The notes below the pieces were generated by a model, which was not told where the DNA came from, made no database searches, and was given only the letters and a program-made list of their open reading frames with translations. DNA of 25,000 nucleotides from Owenia fusiformis (Eukaryota; Annelida; Polychaeta; Sabellida; Oweniidae), in assembly GCA_903813345.2 (NCBI GenBank), contig CAIIXF020000457.1, forward strand, positions 1-25,000, read 5' to 3'. The position numbers and the translations under genes are program-made. Positions 1-10,549 of this stretch are shown one piece after another; within the stretch, counting starts at the first letter, position 1, and each line of letters opens with the position of its first letter.

Positions 1-966
1 ATGCAAATATCTGATATATGTTTCATACGGGTATGTGACACTTCAGAATAATGATATGATGTAGCTAAAATACTTTATTGTTCTATGGTGGTATTCAATT
101 CAAAATACTTAGTAAAATAGGATGCGATGAAACGAAAATAATTGTGGAAGGCTTCCTCCAATTCAAATACATCCTCTCATCTGATATTCTAAAGTTAAAT
201 GCGTCACAAAAATAGTCTGCAACATGTAACTCTTTAGATAATTCATGAGTTAAAAAAGTTCACCATCCATATATATTTGTCTTATCCTGAGAAAAACCTG
301 GGATTGTTAATGATACAATATACAACCATTATACCAGCCTCAACACAGGAAAACCAAGGAAGGAAAAATTGTTAAGACAGAAGCCATGGCTCATTTAAGG
401 GTATCTTTGTGATTTTAAGATAAACAAAAAATCAAATTTTTGAAAAATTCTGTGAAAGAACCCATTTTCCTGTGGTCTGGCTCATATAATGTACAAGAAA
501 ACAGCGGTTTAAAACATATCATACATTGAAATGTCTATAATTCAATATCTCCCTGACAAATAATTTTGTTTAGTGAAGTAAACGGGTGTGTTAATGCAGA
601 TAGAATTACTTCTTTAAAGTTCACAGCGCTCGACATTCCCCTTTATATGCTGCCACACCATACGTCCTTTCACAAACTTGAGTTATCATTTGAGGGTAAT
701 TTGTAAATGCATAATAATTTTTTGAACATTTAGCGTCCGTAGAATTTCCCCTCATTGGGCGATTACGCCAAGATTATGATGATTTGTTATGGTATTTGAA
801 ATAAGTAATATTTATGATTAAGCAAATTGAGAGTAATCCATCAAGCTCATTAAATCATGTATCTAAGAGGTTATTATGACCTGATCTATTAAAATGAATA
901 AATGTCATCCTCTATATTCTGATGAAGTCATATGGCATCAATAATAATCATATCTATCACAAAGAC
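1..966. other. AT-rich non-coding DNA, no gene seen
   Basis: There is no open frame of useful length and no recognisable domain on either strand. Simple AT-rich sequence leads into the reverse transcriptase relic that begins near 967. An unrecognised 5' part of that retroelement could lie here, but I see no conserved motif. Confidence 0.5.
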
Positions 967-1802
967 AAGTGAATGTCAAAGTAAATCATTCTTTCTCGAA
1001 ATGGTCAGAACCTGATTTTATCAATGCTGGTGTGCCACAAGGCAGTGTTTTAGGACCGCTTATGTTTTTGATGTATATAAACGATCTACCTATTAATTTA
1101 AATTGTAAGACTTTCATTTATGCAGATGATACATAAATCTTTCTTCCTTCCTTACTCTAAGAAAAATCCTTTACTCTCTCAAAATTTGCAAATTGATCTA
1201 AATACAATTAAAACCTTGACTGATACCTTGCAAATGAGATTTAAGGCATCAAAAAGTGTTGACCTGACTTTTACACCGTCCTTAACAAATCTTGAGAATG
1301 AACCTATACTTTATTTGGGAGATTCCTCAAACTATTAGACACAAACACCTTGGTTATTCTAGATCAAACGCTTAACTTTAAGGAACATGTTAATGAGTTA
1401 ACCAAGGAATTACAGACAATCCTAAATCCATTTTAACAATTAACTCATATTCGTTCGAAACATTTGGAAACTATATATAATTCTTTTATTCTAAGTAAAA
1501 TCGATTATGCTGATATAATTTATAATTGTGCTCCAAACACAGTTGCCAGCAAACTTGATAGGTTACATTATAATGCAGCCTGTTTACGTTCTGGTGCTCT
1601 ACATGGTTCAAGCACAAATAAGGTCTTGGAAGACATTGAATTGGATATTTTTTACTTTGCTCATTTCTATTTAAAAGTAGAATCTCTCGTCAGAGAGTAT
1701 AACGTTCCTCTAAATATCAGCATTTCGTTAAAAAAACTACATATTTTGCTGCATTTGAAGAATGGAATTGTCTGCCTAACGATTTACAAAGATGCAATAT
1801 AA
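967..1802 (+). pseudogene. Decayed non-LTR retrotransposon reverse transcriptase (3' part)
   Basis: This is the second half of a reverse transcriptase broken by stops and frameshifts. One frame carries [11 protein letters not shown] (about 1029-1061) followed by the catalytic YADDT box, which ends in a TAA at 1134-1136. A second frame (1120-1338) continues with the typical post-catalytic pattern (DLNTIKTLTDTLQMRFKASK), then a third (1464-1802) with the C-terminal thumb region (ETIYNSFILSKIDYADIIYN). Pieces linking these frames, such as KHLG and LDQTLNFKEHV, are readable between 1340 and 1420. [10 protein letters not shown] plus YADD is typical of Jockey/CR1/RTE-like LINEs; I cannot fix the clade. 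The 5' half, including any endonuclease, is absent, so this is a 5'-truncated dead copy. Its 3' end is uncertain. Confidence 0.85.
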
Positions 1803-3021
1803 TTTTAACTTTTAAAGGCAAACTTAGAAAACATTTTGGAAATGAAACAATCGTGTATTAACATTATTGCATCTCACTTTGATATTAATTAAATTATATT
1901 TAACAGGTTAAAGGTGTACCTAATTTTAAAAAGTCAATTATCTGCTCATCATTGACTCGCCAGCCTATAATTTAAAATTCTTAAAAGCAATCAAGATTGA
2001 CTAACATGTGTATTCTCACACCACATCGGAATTAACCCCACTGTACAAACTGTTTTTGTGAAGCATTCAAATATCAGCTTTGATTGTTTTTCCTTTTGTT
2101 TACATCTATATGAACAGTTATGAATAATTGTAAAAAAATTGTATTTGTATTTCAAACTAGTATATGGTATGTTTACTCTGAAGTTCAACATAAATGTTAA
2201 AGTATTGTTTAAGCTTGTTGAATTTTCATCGTGTGATATTAATGTAATAATATATAAACTTGAAATAAAAATGATTAATAAAAAATATTCTTTGCAAATA
2301 TAAATTATGAATAATCAGAAGCTTTAACTTTTTCTCCCATTTGGGTGTACATATTATGTAATTCTCAAAAACAAGCAACGTATTCTTTAAATAAATAAAA
2401 AAGATACATGGCGCTTTATCAATCGTAACATTTTTAATGTTTTGTATGGTATCAATATGTTTGATCTTAGAGGCATATTGTGTATCATTGTAAATAACTG
2501 GTGGGAACCCTGAAAAAATGAAAATGTAAGAAAGGCTAAGAACAAAAACTCACTAATGTACCTTTCCTTTAAATCACGTTATAAATTACAATTTGCGAAT
2601 ATTTAGTGCACTGCGTCGTCCTCTAGGGCACCATTTAACGTTCAATTCATCATACCATTGCAAAGCAAGTCTCAAAGTATTCAGAACTGACCGAGTTACA
2701 TACGATTTCTGGAAAACAGAGGTACGTTTTAGTTTCTCAATTTTTCTGATATAATTAACCCAGGTTGATACTTCGTATTTATCGTTGATTTTATTTTTAA
2801 AACATTTTTTTAAAAGCAGTTAATACTTAAAATACATTTTGTTATTCTGTAAGTCATATTTAATCCAGATCAGGCCATCCATTGCAAATTGACATTAAAG
2901 CTGATTAAGAAATCTTACATCACAAATACCTTTCCATGTGGTACCAGACGTGTCACGTCATGTTATTCGCTGTTGAGTGCAGGCTTAAAGGGATATTCCT
3001 TGCCAGATTATTTCTTTTCTG
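1803..3021. other. AT-rich non-coding DNA after the LINE relic
   Basis: No gene is supported. AATAAA-type strings near 2264-2285 could belong to the 3' end of the reverse transcriptase relic. Short open frames at 1991-2191 (-) and 2889-3071 (+) show no family resemblance, and the second runs into a hairpin. Confidence 0.45.
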
Positions 3022-3142
3022 ATATGGTAGCTATTAGCCTTGCCCAAGTCGGTAGTTTTTTACTTATCTGATCTTGAATTCATAATAGAAATCAAGATAA
3101 GTAAAAGAGACCGACTTGGGCAATATAATATTATCCATATTT
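3022..3142. repeat. Imperfect inverted repeat (hairpin, MITE-like)
   Basis: TTGCCCAAGTCGGTAG at 3040-3055 is mirrored by the reverse complement ACCGACTTGGGCAA near 3109-3122. The inner arms ACTTATCTGATCTTGA and TCAAGATAAGT pair with small bulges. The outer arms ATATGGTAGCTATTA and TAATATTATCCATAT also pair with mismatches. The loop is only about 15-20 nt. The form fits a small foldback or MITE relic; I found no clear target-site duplication. Confidence 0.6.
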
Positions 3143-4708
3143 TGCAAAATACGAAAGGAAGAAGATATTGTCAACCTTAAAATCTAAAACACTTTTGCGA
3201 CACACACTGTTTTAAAGCTATTCCTGCACTGGATATTATAAGACTCCTTCATCATGGTATATTTTATGAATCCGCTCTAAGAAAAGAAATGCGAAGGGTA
3301 TTATGATATTCTATATAGAAAGAGAATAATGACTAGCATAGAACACTACAAACCCCAATCACCATAAAAATGTATTTAATCAATATGAAGCCTAGACCTA
3401 ATTACAGGGTTTTCGTACATTATATTGTGTTGATGTATGAGTAAAAAACAGAGTGACCCAAAAACTATTTTTTGTGGAATAACTATGTCAATATGAAGGG
3501 ACCCTCTTTTTTCTTGGGTAGATGTTGAATGAAAGAAAAGTAAATGCACATGTTGCGTTATAACATTAAACTTTCTCATCTTTGCTCTAATAAACAATGG
3601 TGAGTGTCTACTCTATTTCTAGTTAAAAACAACCAACATATATATATATACCGTATCCAGACATTTGGAAAACTATGGAATTCTAAATGTGAATTCCTCA
3701 TTAGTGAAGATTTCTTAAAGGTCATAGCAATGAACTTGAACTCTCATTAGTCTATTCAGAGTAACTTCAATACAAGGGCAAGTGTTCTTGCTTGACATTT
3801 ATACTGCACGAGAATTAGCTTGAATCCTATGGTTTTTCAGGTCCTTACTTTTCATATCTTCCGCCATGTCTTCAAACAGAAAAGGGTGTTCCCACATGGT
3901 ATGGTGCGTAGGTATACGAGTATAATAGAGGAGGAGATTCCCTAAAATCTTCGATCTTAGTCAACTTCATATATTTAACCTATTTTCCGAGAAATATTCG
4001 TTAATTCGTGAAACCGGAAGTCGGTTATGACAAGCTTTTGCAGACTAACTCTGAATCCATCACTGAAATCGTACCAGCCTTGAGCCTTCAAAAAAACTAT
4101 TTCTTTTCTTCGAAAAAATGACTAATAATATGTCATACTCATCTGCAGAATATGCCATATACCGCAGATGCAAATGTAATACAGAAAACCTCGATTTGAT
4201 TGGTCGAAAGAGTTGCCTCTAAATGTAAAACTACACTGGATTACCAATGTTGTTAGCCCTTCGAGTACTAATGGATGAATCCTGGATTGAATAAATAAGT
4301 TAACTAGAAGTAATTGCTGGTTGATACTTTTAGAAGTATCAGAAATGTGTAAATCGTGATTGCCAAAACAACGATACATTAATACTCGTTTTTATCGTTT
4401 TTATCTGTCTTTGTCGAACCGCTGTCGATTTGGTTAAAAGGTCATTGATAAGCTCCAAGAACGTCGGCTTATTAATTCATAATAATGTTTCCCTTGCGGT
4501 CTGTGTTTGCGTGTAACACGTACATAAAGTAAAACACCATCAAGCAGCAGGTACCACTGGTGTATGCAATTCAATGGTATTAGCTGATATATTTAATGCA
4601 TTGACCTGTTGATTCAGTAATCATCATAATAATTTATCAACTTTTGCCCGTTCGTTCATTCGATGCAATCAACAATTGGGTACTTCCGTAACGCATTCAC
4701 ATTCGTTA
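3143..4708. other. Non-coding DNA, no gene seen
   Basis: Only short open frames without recognisable motifs occur here. A short TA run lies near 3641-3652. At about 4140-4170 the arms CATCTGC and GCAGATG flank ATATGCCATATACC, a string that recurs in the 22-bp repeats at 4709-4774. Confidence 0.45.
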
Positions 4709-4774
4709 GTGAGTATGCCATATACCGCAAGTGAATATCTCATACGCCGCAAGTGAATATGCCATATTTTTGCA
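4709..4774. repeat. Three tandem 22-bp units
   Basis: Three consecutive 22-bp units start with GTGAGTATGCCATATACC (4709), GTGAATATCTCATACGCC (4731) and GTGAATATGCCATATTTT (4753). The first two end in GCAA. The core ATGCCATATACCGCA also appears once about 560 bp upstream (near 4152-4166). Confidence 0.7.
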
Positions 4775-6389
4775 TCACATTTACCACGTAAAAATCGGAG
4801 CAAATGTGACAACGACATGGTTACGTAATGTTAATTCTTGGTCAGGTAAAACCTCAGTATCTGTTCTCTTTATAGTCATCTGGTCAAGGCATGATCATTG
4901 TCACGCCAATGTGTGATTTCTGTTAGTCTGTTTGGTTTACGTTTCCCACGTCATTTGACAAGTCAATGTTCGATCTCTTTCTCTGAGATAATCTCTGATC
5001 GATCCACCGCCTTGTTGTTCTTCGTGAATTCAATATCTGAGACATATCTATTCCATCGACGGCACTGTCTGCACGTCTCCCCTCAAAAATCACAGAGTCT
5101 ATAATGAAGATCCTTATTAACTGAAACCCCAGTTATTAATTGAACATATTGGTATGAAGCTTTCTGAAAATATCAACTTTGGAAAAATTACTTTGTCAGT
5201 TCCAAATTGAATTTTAATACATTTACTTCTGGTTTTAACAAAATAATTAATTAAGCTACTTCAAACGTTGCTAATTACAGGAGAGAAGATCTATCAAAGT
5301 CTATGAATAGTGCAAATCTAATATATTTATGAACTAAAAATATGTTACAATTACGAGATGTCAACTTCTAAATTTGGTAATGTGCCGGAGCATTCAATTT
5401 ACCATGAAACATCAAGAATTTCCCAAAGTTTGTTTTCAATAAATTTTCTCTTCTACCGATTTGTTGATATCTAAACATATTTATGTTTAAATAGACCATA
5501 ATTATCCCCGAAAACGAAGGAGATTAAGAATTCAAAATAATTTGAAAAATAGGAAAATCTATTGGAATTGGGAAATGTACATTATACTTTTTTGGTAGCT
5601 CAAACTTTTGTATCAGCCATTTTCCCCCAAACGGGTTTCCAAATACTGTGCTTATGTCAAAATTTTCATTTGACTATTTCTTCTCCAACTCACATTTTTT
5701 CACTTGGCACAATTTAAGGTTTTTGGCTTTGGCATTAATGCTTGAGAAATAGGGATCGAAACCAGTCATAGTTTTTTTTCCTGATTGCGATCGTGAAATA
5801 TTATGTCTAAGGATTTTGGCATCGTCTATAAGGATGGATGTTGACCCTTTAATACGCCTTTAAACTTCGAGAAAGGTTTTGTCTGTCCCACATCATTTGA
5901 GACTGCATGTTCTATCTGGTATGAATACTGGATATACAGGTAGTATCTACAACAATTTTGTTATGAGTATTGGTTATCAATTTAAATATATTCTTTCACG
6001 TGCAATGAATGGAATGCCCCTTGGTGACGGCGCGTGGTACCGGATTGTGGTACTTGAATGGTGGGGGATGTACGTGGGGTATTATACTTTTTTCACATGA
6101 GATCATGGTTTGGGATAGTTGGGGTTTGTTTTCTTAATGACTGAACTGATGTACTTGTAGATTTCTTCTTGCTTGCTGAGTTTTGTAACAGCTTTTGGTA
6201 CATTTCCTTTTATTTTTCCTTTGCCTATTTGCAATAGTGTATCAACTCATATGACAGAAAACATATAAGGAAAAGTGAAAATTCCATTCTTGCAAAACTC
6301 TCACTTTTTTAAAAATTGGATCAAGTTCGAATACTTTAAATGAAATTTTTATATTTCTTTATAAAATACATGCTTCGGCACCTTCGGTG
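4775..6389. other. Non-coding DNA, no gene seen
   Basis: Short open frames at 4898-5104 and 5879-6100 (+) have no family features. The stretch is AT-rich with homopolymer runs and shows no tandem or inverted structure that I could detect by eye. Confidence 0.45.
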
Positions 6390-6470
6390 CTTGAGCGCCG
6401 GCACGTTCAAGCTTGGCGATAGGGCGCCATAACCACGAGGTTGCGAGTTCGAGACGCGTGTGCTCCTTGT
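6390..6470 (+). repeat. tRNA-like segment, probable SINE head or tRNA relic
   Basis: The string GAGGTTGCGAGTTCGAGACG (6437-6456) contains GTTCGAGAC, which matches the RNA polymerase III B-box consensus GWTCRANNC, with GCG/CGC flanks able to pair as a T-arm. Upstream, TTGGCGATAGGGCGCC has the shape of a degenerate A-box and D-arm (seen in other tRNAs as TRGC..AGNGGG). A short stem, AACC/GGTT, sits where the anticodon arm would be. The acceptor arm does not pair well, so a functional tRNA is unlikely. No SINE tail was recognised. Confidence 0.45.
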
Positions 6471-6799
6471 GTTTATTCATTTACCAATTCTAGGAATTCG
6501 CTTACAGGATCAGAATAACAGTTACTTTAATTACAAATCCATGTACCAGCGCCATACTGTGACAATTTGACAAGCCTATCATTCATTAGCGATTGCGGCT
6601 GGTGTTAAAGATTATGGTTTATACGTTACTGTGACAAGGTCATACTGTTCCAACCAGTCTACTTCTCAGTTATATAAAACACCTACTGCAGCCGGATTAA
6701 GAGGGTACATGGCTCTAATCTAATTTCAAATTCACCGAACTTGAAATTCACCGAACTAGTCAAGAGGCTTCAATTGGTTTTTCATGAGATATTTTTTTA
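6471..6799. other. Non-coding DNA, no gene seen
   Basis: No open frame is supported. A short direct repeat (AAATTCACCGAACT, twice near 6727-6755) is the only visible structure. Confidence 0.4.
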
Positions 6800-6912
6800 A
6801 TCATTGATACAGGGTGTCTGTGACTCCTTTGATATTACGTATATTGTATATGTTAATGTAACTGCTTTCAAATGTTTTTTCAATGAATAAAAAAGGAATA
6901 AAAAAGATACAG
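6800..6912 (+). repeat. 5'-truncated retrotransposon 3' tail
   Basis: This stretch matches, in opposite orientation, the segment at about 22126-22240. The shared parts are TGACTCC.TGATATTA, then TATTGTATATGT.AATGTAA, then GCTTTCAAATG, then CAATGAATAAAAAAGGAAT with an A-rich end. In the right-hand copy the same tail follows a coding piece, so this looks like a severely 5'-truncated copy of the same LINE-type family. Confidence 0.65.
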
Positions 6913-7354
6913 GCTGTCATGCAGGTTGTGAATTGGTTTGGCAATCGTATTATATTTCAATAACATTGTGAAGTTCTTATGTCACCATCACAAGTAGTGA
7001 CATAACGTTAGTCTCAAACCTTTTGTGATGCTGTTCAGCGTTCGGCAGAATAATGTTCGGAGTTCGGCGTCTGTAAGAAATGGCAGGTGGTGACACTGTG
7101 CATGTTAATACACTGTGCATGATAAATTTACCTTATCACCGTTACTTGTAAAGTTGAACATAATTGCAACATTTATCTTTACTTACCATAATACTTATTA
7201 CATCTTTCTGCCTTCAACCAGAAATATGCATTCTAGTGTGAAGCTAATAGAAGGCCATGATTTATCATGATGGTATACACTCTATGCATATTACATGTTA
7301 TCATTGTTATTCTTAAATTCAGAAAATGCATATAAATTATTTCAAAGAGCTCTT
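6913..7354. other. Non-coding DNA upstream of the receptor exon
   Basis: No gene is seen. TTCGGC-type short repeats lie near 7040-7067. The region may hold promoter or 5' untranslated exons of the receptor at 7911, but the sequence gives no firm signal. Confidence 0.35.
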
Positions 7355-7640
7355 CACCTTCCTAGAAGGAGACCTTTTGTACTCATTTTAAGACCTAATT
7401 TTTGTGGAGTTACCTTACCGTATGTTAATTATTTTTTCAGGATATTGACTGGACTATTAATTACCCGCGGATGCGAAATTGGAATCAACACACTTTCCAC
7501 CTTCCTTAAAGGAGACCTTTTGTACTAATTTTGAGACCTAATTTTCGTGGAGTTACCTAACCGTATGTTAATTATTTTTTCAGGATGTCGACTGGACTAT
7601 TAATTACCCGTGGATGCGATATGTGAGTCAACAAACTTTC
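7355..7640. repeat. Tandem duplication of a 143-bp unit
   Basis: Copy 1 (7355-7497) and copy 2 (7498-7640) start with CACCTTCCT and end with ACTTTC, and they align without length change. Shared strings include GGAGACCTTTTGTACT, CGTATGTTAATTATTTTTTC and GGACTATTAATTACCCG. The few substitutions suggest a fairly recent event. Each copy carries TTAATTATTTTTTCAG followed by GA, which resembles a 3' splice site, a few hundred bases upstream of the receptor exon. Confidence 0.88.
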
Positions 7641-7884
7641 CTGGAATCTTGTTATTTCTCGATCTCACGTCTGGGGTGATAAGGGGAAATTAATAAGCGC
7701 ATCTAACGAGCATTGTCAATTAAAAGGTGTTGGCACAAGATGTAAAGGTATATTATATGGCTTAATTATGAGCGGTGCTAACTTGCGCCACGGCAGTTTA
7801 ACACGAACAAGTGACAAGATCATGAGAAACTGATCGGTGATCCATAACAACATTTACAGACTGACTATCTCGAGGCACGTAAAG

Positions 7885-7896
7885 ATGGATTGTTAG
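7885..7896 (+). promoter_or_regulatory. Minimal upstream ORF in the receptor 5' leader
   Basis: ATG GAT TGT TAG lies 14 nt before the main ATG at 7911. If it is in the mature leader, it could reduce initiation at the receptor start. This is inference only, because the transcript 5' end is unknown. Confidence 0.3.
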
Positions 7897-7910
7897 GTTT
7901 AGACGTCGTC

Positions 7911-8376
7911 ATGGATGAAAGAAATATATCTAATGAAGGGAATGTATTCACATTACATACTCCAAAACTGCCTTATATCTCAATTGTTATGCCAACCGGT
8001 GATCAATTATGGACAAATGAAACCAACGTACAAATGCATGGTAACAATAGCAACGACACTGGTTATCATAGCAACAATACTAGTCGCTATGGGAACGAAA
8101 CCAGAGGACGTCGGGTACCAATGAACTTGAGTACTGAGACTCAAATCACGCTTTATGCTCTCATATTCATGTTAGCAATCGTTGGCAACATTTTGGTGAT
8201 TATCACTCTCATAAAGAATAAGCGGATGAGAACAGTCACAAATGTATTTCTTTTGAACTTATCGCTGAGCGACTTGCTTTTGGCGGTGTTTTGTATGCCG
8301 TTCACCCTTATTCCATACTTGCTAAGGAATTTCATTTTTGGGGAAGTAGTCTGTGTGCTGATACGGTACTTACAAG
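7911..8376 (+). CDS. Cholecystokinin/sulfakinin-type GPCR, first coding exon (partial gene)
   Basis: The exon encodes the N-terminus through TM2 and the start of extracellular loop 1 of a class A peptide receptor. ATG 7911 is the first ATG after an in-frame TAA at 7845. Residues 1-75 form an extracellular tail with eight N-glycosylation sequons (N5, N36, N45, N48, N55, N56, N62, N72). TM1 is about 79-101 with the conserved GN (residues 92-93). Next come KNKRMRTVTN and TM2 with LSLSDLLLAVFCMPF (about 117-131), then FIFGEVVC, whose Cys148 should form the class A disulfide at TM3. NKRMRTVTN, VFCMPF.LIP and FIFG closely resemble vertebrate CCK receptors and arthropod sulfakinin receptors. The exon ends ACAAG|GTAAGA in phase 1 at 8376; reading through the donor meets TAA at 8397. 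TM3-TM7 are not in the window, so either a long intron follows or the gene is truncated. Confidence 0.85.
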
Positions 8377-8382
8377 GTAAGA
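8377..8382 (+). promoter_or_regulatory. Consensus 5' splice site of the receptor exon
   Basis: ACAAG|GTAAGA ends the conserved reading just after the TM3 cysteine region. The receptor similarity stops here and an in-frame stop follows 15 nt later, which supports a real exon boundary. Confidence 0.75.
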
Positions 8383-8399
8383 TATACTATGGAAATTAA

Positions 8400-9185
8400 A
8401 ACGTTCGCTAAAATGGTACTTACAAGATAAGATGTGCTACTGGGAAGTAGTCTGTGCGCCGATACGGTACTTTTAAGGTAAGGTGCACTACAGGGAAGTA
8501 GTCTGTGTGCTGATACAGTACTACCGAAGTACGATATACTTGTATTTCGGAGAAGGAGCGTAGTCTGTGCGCTGATACATTACTTGCAAGGCACGATGCA
8601 CTACAGGAAAGTAGTCTGTGCGCTGATATGATACATACAAGGTAAGATGCACAACAGGGAAGTAGTCTACGCTGATAGGGTACAAGGTAAGATGCACAGC
8701 GAGAGAGTAGTCTGTGCGCGTATACGGTACTCATAATGGAAAGATGTACGACGGGACAGTAGCCTGAGCGATGATACTTACAAAATAAGATGCACAACAG
8801 GAGAGAAGTCTGTCCGTTGATACGGCACTCATAATGGTAAGATGTACGATGGGAGCGTATTCTGTGCGCTGATACGGTACTTACAAAGTAAGATGTACGA
8901 CAGGAGAGTAGTCTGTGCGCTGATACGGCACTCATAATCATTATGGTAAGATGTACGACGGGAGAGTAGTCTGTCCGTTGATACGGCACTCATAATGGTA
9001 AGATGTACGACGGGAGAGTAGTCTGTCCGTTGATACGGCACTCATAATGGTAAGATGTACGACGGGAGCGTATTCTGTGCGCTGATACGGCACTCATAAT
9101 GGTAAGATGTACGACGGGAGAGTAGTCTGTGTGCAGATACGGTACTTACAAGGTAAAATGCACCACAGGATAGTAGTCTGAGCAG
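8400..9185 (+). repeat. About 15-copy 52-bp minisatellite derived from the receptor exon/intron junction
   Basis: Units follow the order GTAAGATGTACGACGGGA - GAGTAGTCTGTGCGCTGAT - ACGGTACTTACAA. This is the last roughly 35 bp of the receptor exon plus the first bases of its intron. The copies between 8945 and 9153 are spaced 52, 52, 52 and 51 bp; older copies near the exon are more diverged. Many units retain GGTAAGAT, a near-consensus 5' splice site. Two unit flavours occur, ending either ACTTACAAG or ACTCATAATG. Long frames on the minus strand here are products of the repeat, not genes. Confidence 0.9.
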
Positions 9186-9779
9186 TTTCTGTATGCAAAC
9201 GGTTTTCAAACGTCCATCATTTATCATCGATTTCCGACCTATTTGTATCATGAAAAATTTGACATAATTGGAAAGCCAAACAATTTATATTTTAGCCTAA
9301 AAAGTATTTCGTATAACATGTTATGAATAAACAAACTGTAACGCGAAGTTCAAAGGGGAAGTAGGGTTGCTAGACGTGTGGGGGGATGTATTATTCAGAA
9401 TAAAATGAAATTGTAGTTATATTTATGAACTTAAAGTTGCATAGCCTCAAAGTCAACTTTGAATATTTTTTGGACTTTTAAACTCTATTGGTTATCTACA
9501 TATCTCACGTTGTTTTACATGAGAAAGCTAAAGGCAGTTTTCTGATATCTTGTCATTGAGCATCGTCGCTTTCCACTGGATTTAGAGGCAAGAGTCATTG
9601 AAACCTTGTGAATCACGATGGTCATTGAGGAAATGAAAGTCAACTTATTTACCCAGCCTTATAAGGGTAATATATATTCTCTCAATACGGATTGTATCAG
9701 TAACACCTTGATAACACTTTGTTCGTCGAGTTAGTTTCATTAAAAAGACCACACGTGCAGTATGACAAGTGATTTTAGA
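9186..9779. other. Non-coding DNA, no gene seen
   Basis: This is AT-rich sequence between the minisatellite and a foldback element. I see no open frame or structured repeat. Confidence 0.4.
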
Positions 9780-10432
9780 CAGTCATATCGTTCATCATGA
9801 GTACTTTCTGGGCATAAATACAGTGGTTTGTATTAAAACAATATGTTTTCTTTCAAGTGAAGTACCCATGATGATAAAAATATCAATCGAACAATTCAAA
9901 AAATTATGAATAGGGACCCCATGTCAACATTTCTTTCAAAATATTGAACCTAATTACTCAAAGGAATATCACCCTTTCTGATTTTTATTGCAAGAAAATA
10001 TTATTCAACAAGGGGTCTAAAACATCTTCTAGTCAAAAATATAATGGTATTGAAAGTCTAGTTTTGAAGATATCAATTTTCGATGACCAAAATGATGCTG
10101 AAAACAATGGATAGCACGAGTTTTCTCTATGGGAAAATAACATGGGATATAAAGTGGTTTTTAACTTTAACGCATTTCAATACGCATCCTCTTTTCAGAA
10201 ATTATATTGTAGAAGGAACTTTCGATACGTTTAAATTGAGAAAAACAAGATCCTCTTTTTAGAAAATAAGCCTAATATTTTTAAAAAGTCCCAATGTGGG
10301 GTCCTAATCCATGATTTTTCGGAGAGTTGGATTTATATTTTACTGGGGACTTCACTTGAAAGAAAACATATTGTTTTAATAAAAACCATTGTATTTATGG
10401 CCAAAAAGTACTCTTGGTGAAAGATATGACTG
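9780..10432. mobile_element. Foldback (long inverted repeat) element 1, non-autonomous
   Basis: The left arm (about 9780-9965) starts CAGTCATATC and contains ATAAATACAGTGG, ATTAAAACAATATG and TTTTCTTTCAAGTGAAG. The right arm (about 10265-10432) holds their reverse complements in mirror order and ends GATATGACTG. The arms pair over most of about 165-185 bp with scattered substitutions. The centre encodes nothing. Part of it (10083-10145) matches, in reverse complement, the centre of a second foldback at 21190-21884. No target-site duplication is obvious. Confidence 0.8.
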
Positions 10433-10543
10433 CATAAATCAATTGCCATACTGCTTATGGACCTTTTAATTGTCCTTGCTTTTTTAACCATCGTATTCTT
10501 TTAGTTTCTCTCACTAATAGATTGTAAAATATTGCATATTATA

Positions 10544-10549
10544 GATAAG
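10544..10549. repeat. Polinton target-site duplication, left copy
   Basis: GATAAG directly precedes the left terminal repeat, and the identical GATAAG directly follows the right one at 21054-21059. Six base pairs is the known duplication length of Polinton/Maverick integration. Confidence 0.93.

Noticed and set aside
4709-4774. CRISPR-like array of 22-bp units
   Set aside because: There are only three adjoining units with no unique spacers, and the surrounding DNA is eukaryotic.
7890-7910. Earlier non-ATG start for the receptor exon (TTG at 7890)
   Set aside because: A eukaryotic gene needs ATG here; the first in-frame ATG is 7911 and an in-frame stop lies upstream at 7845.
8420-9251. Long minus-strand open frames with repeated Tyr/Arg/Ser-rich text in the minisatellite
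   Set aside because: The text repeats because the DNA is a 52-bp tandem array derived from the opposite-strand exon end. The same phrase appears in different frames, as expected for a period not divisible by three.
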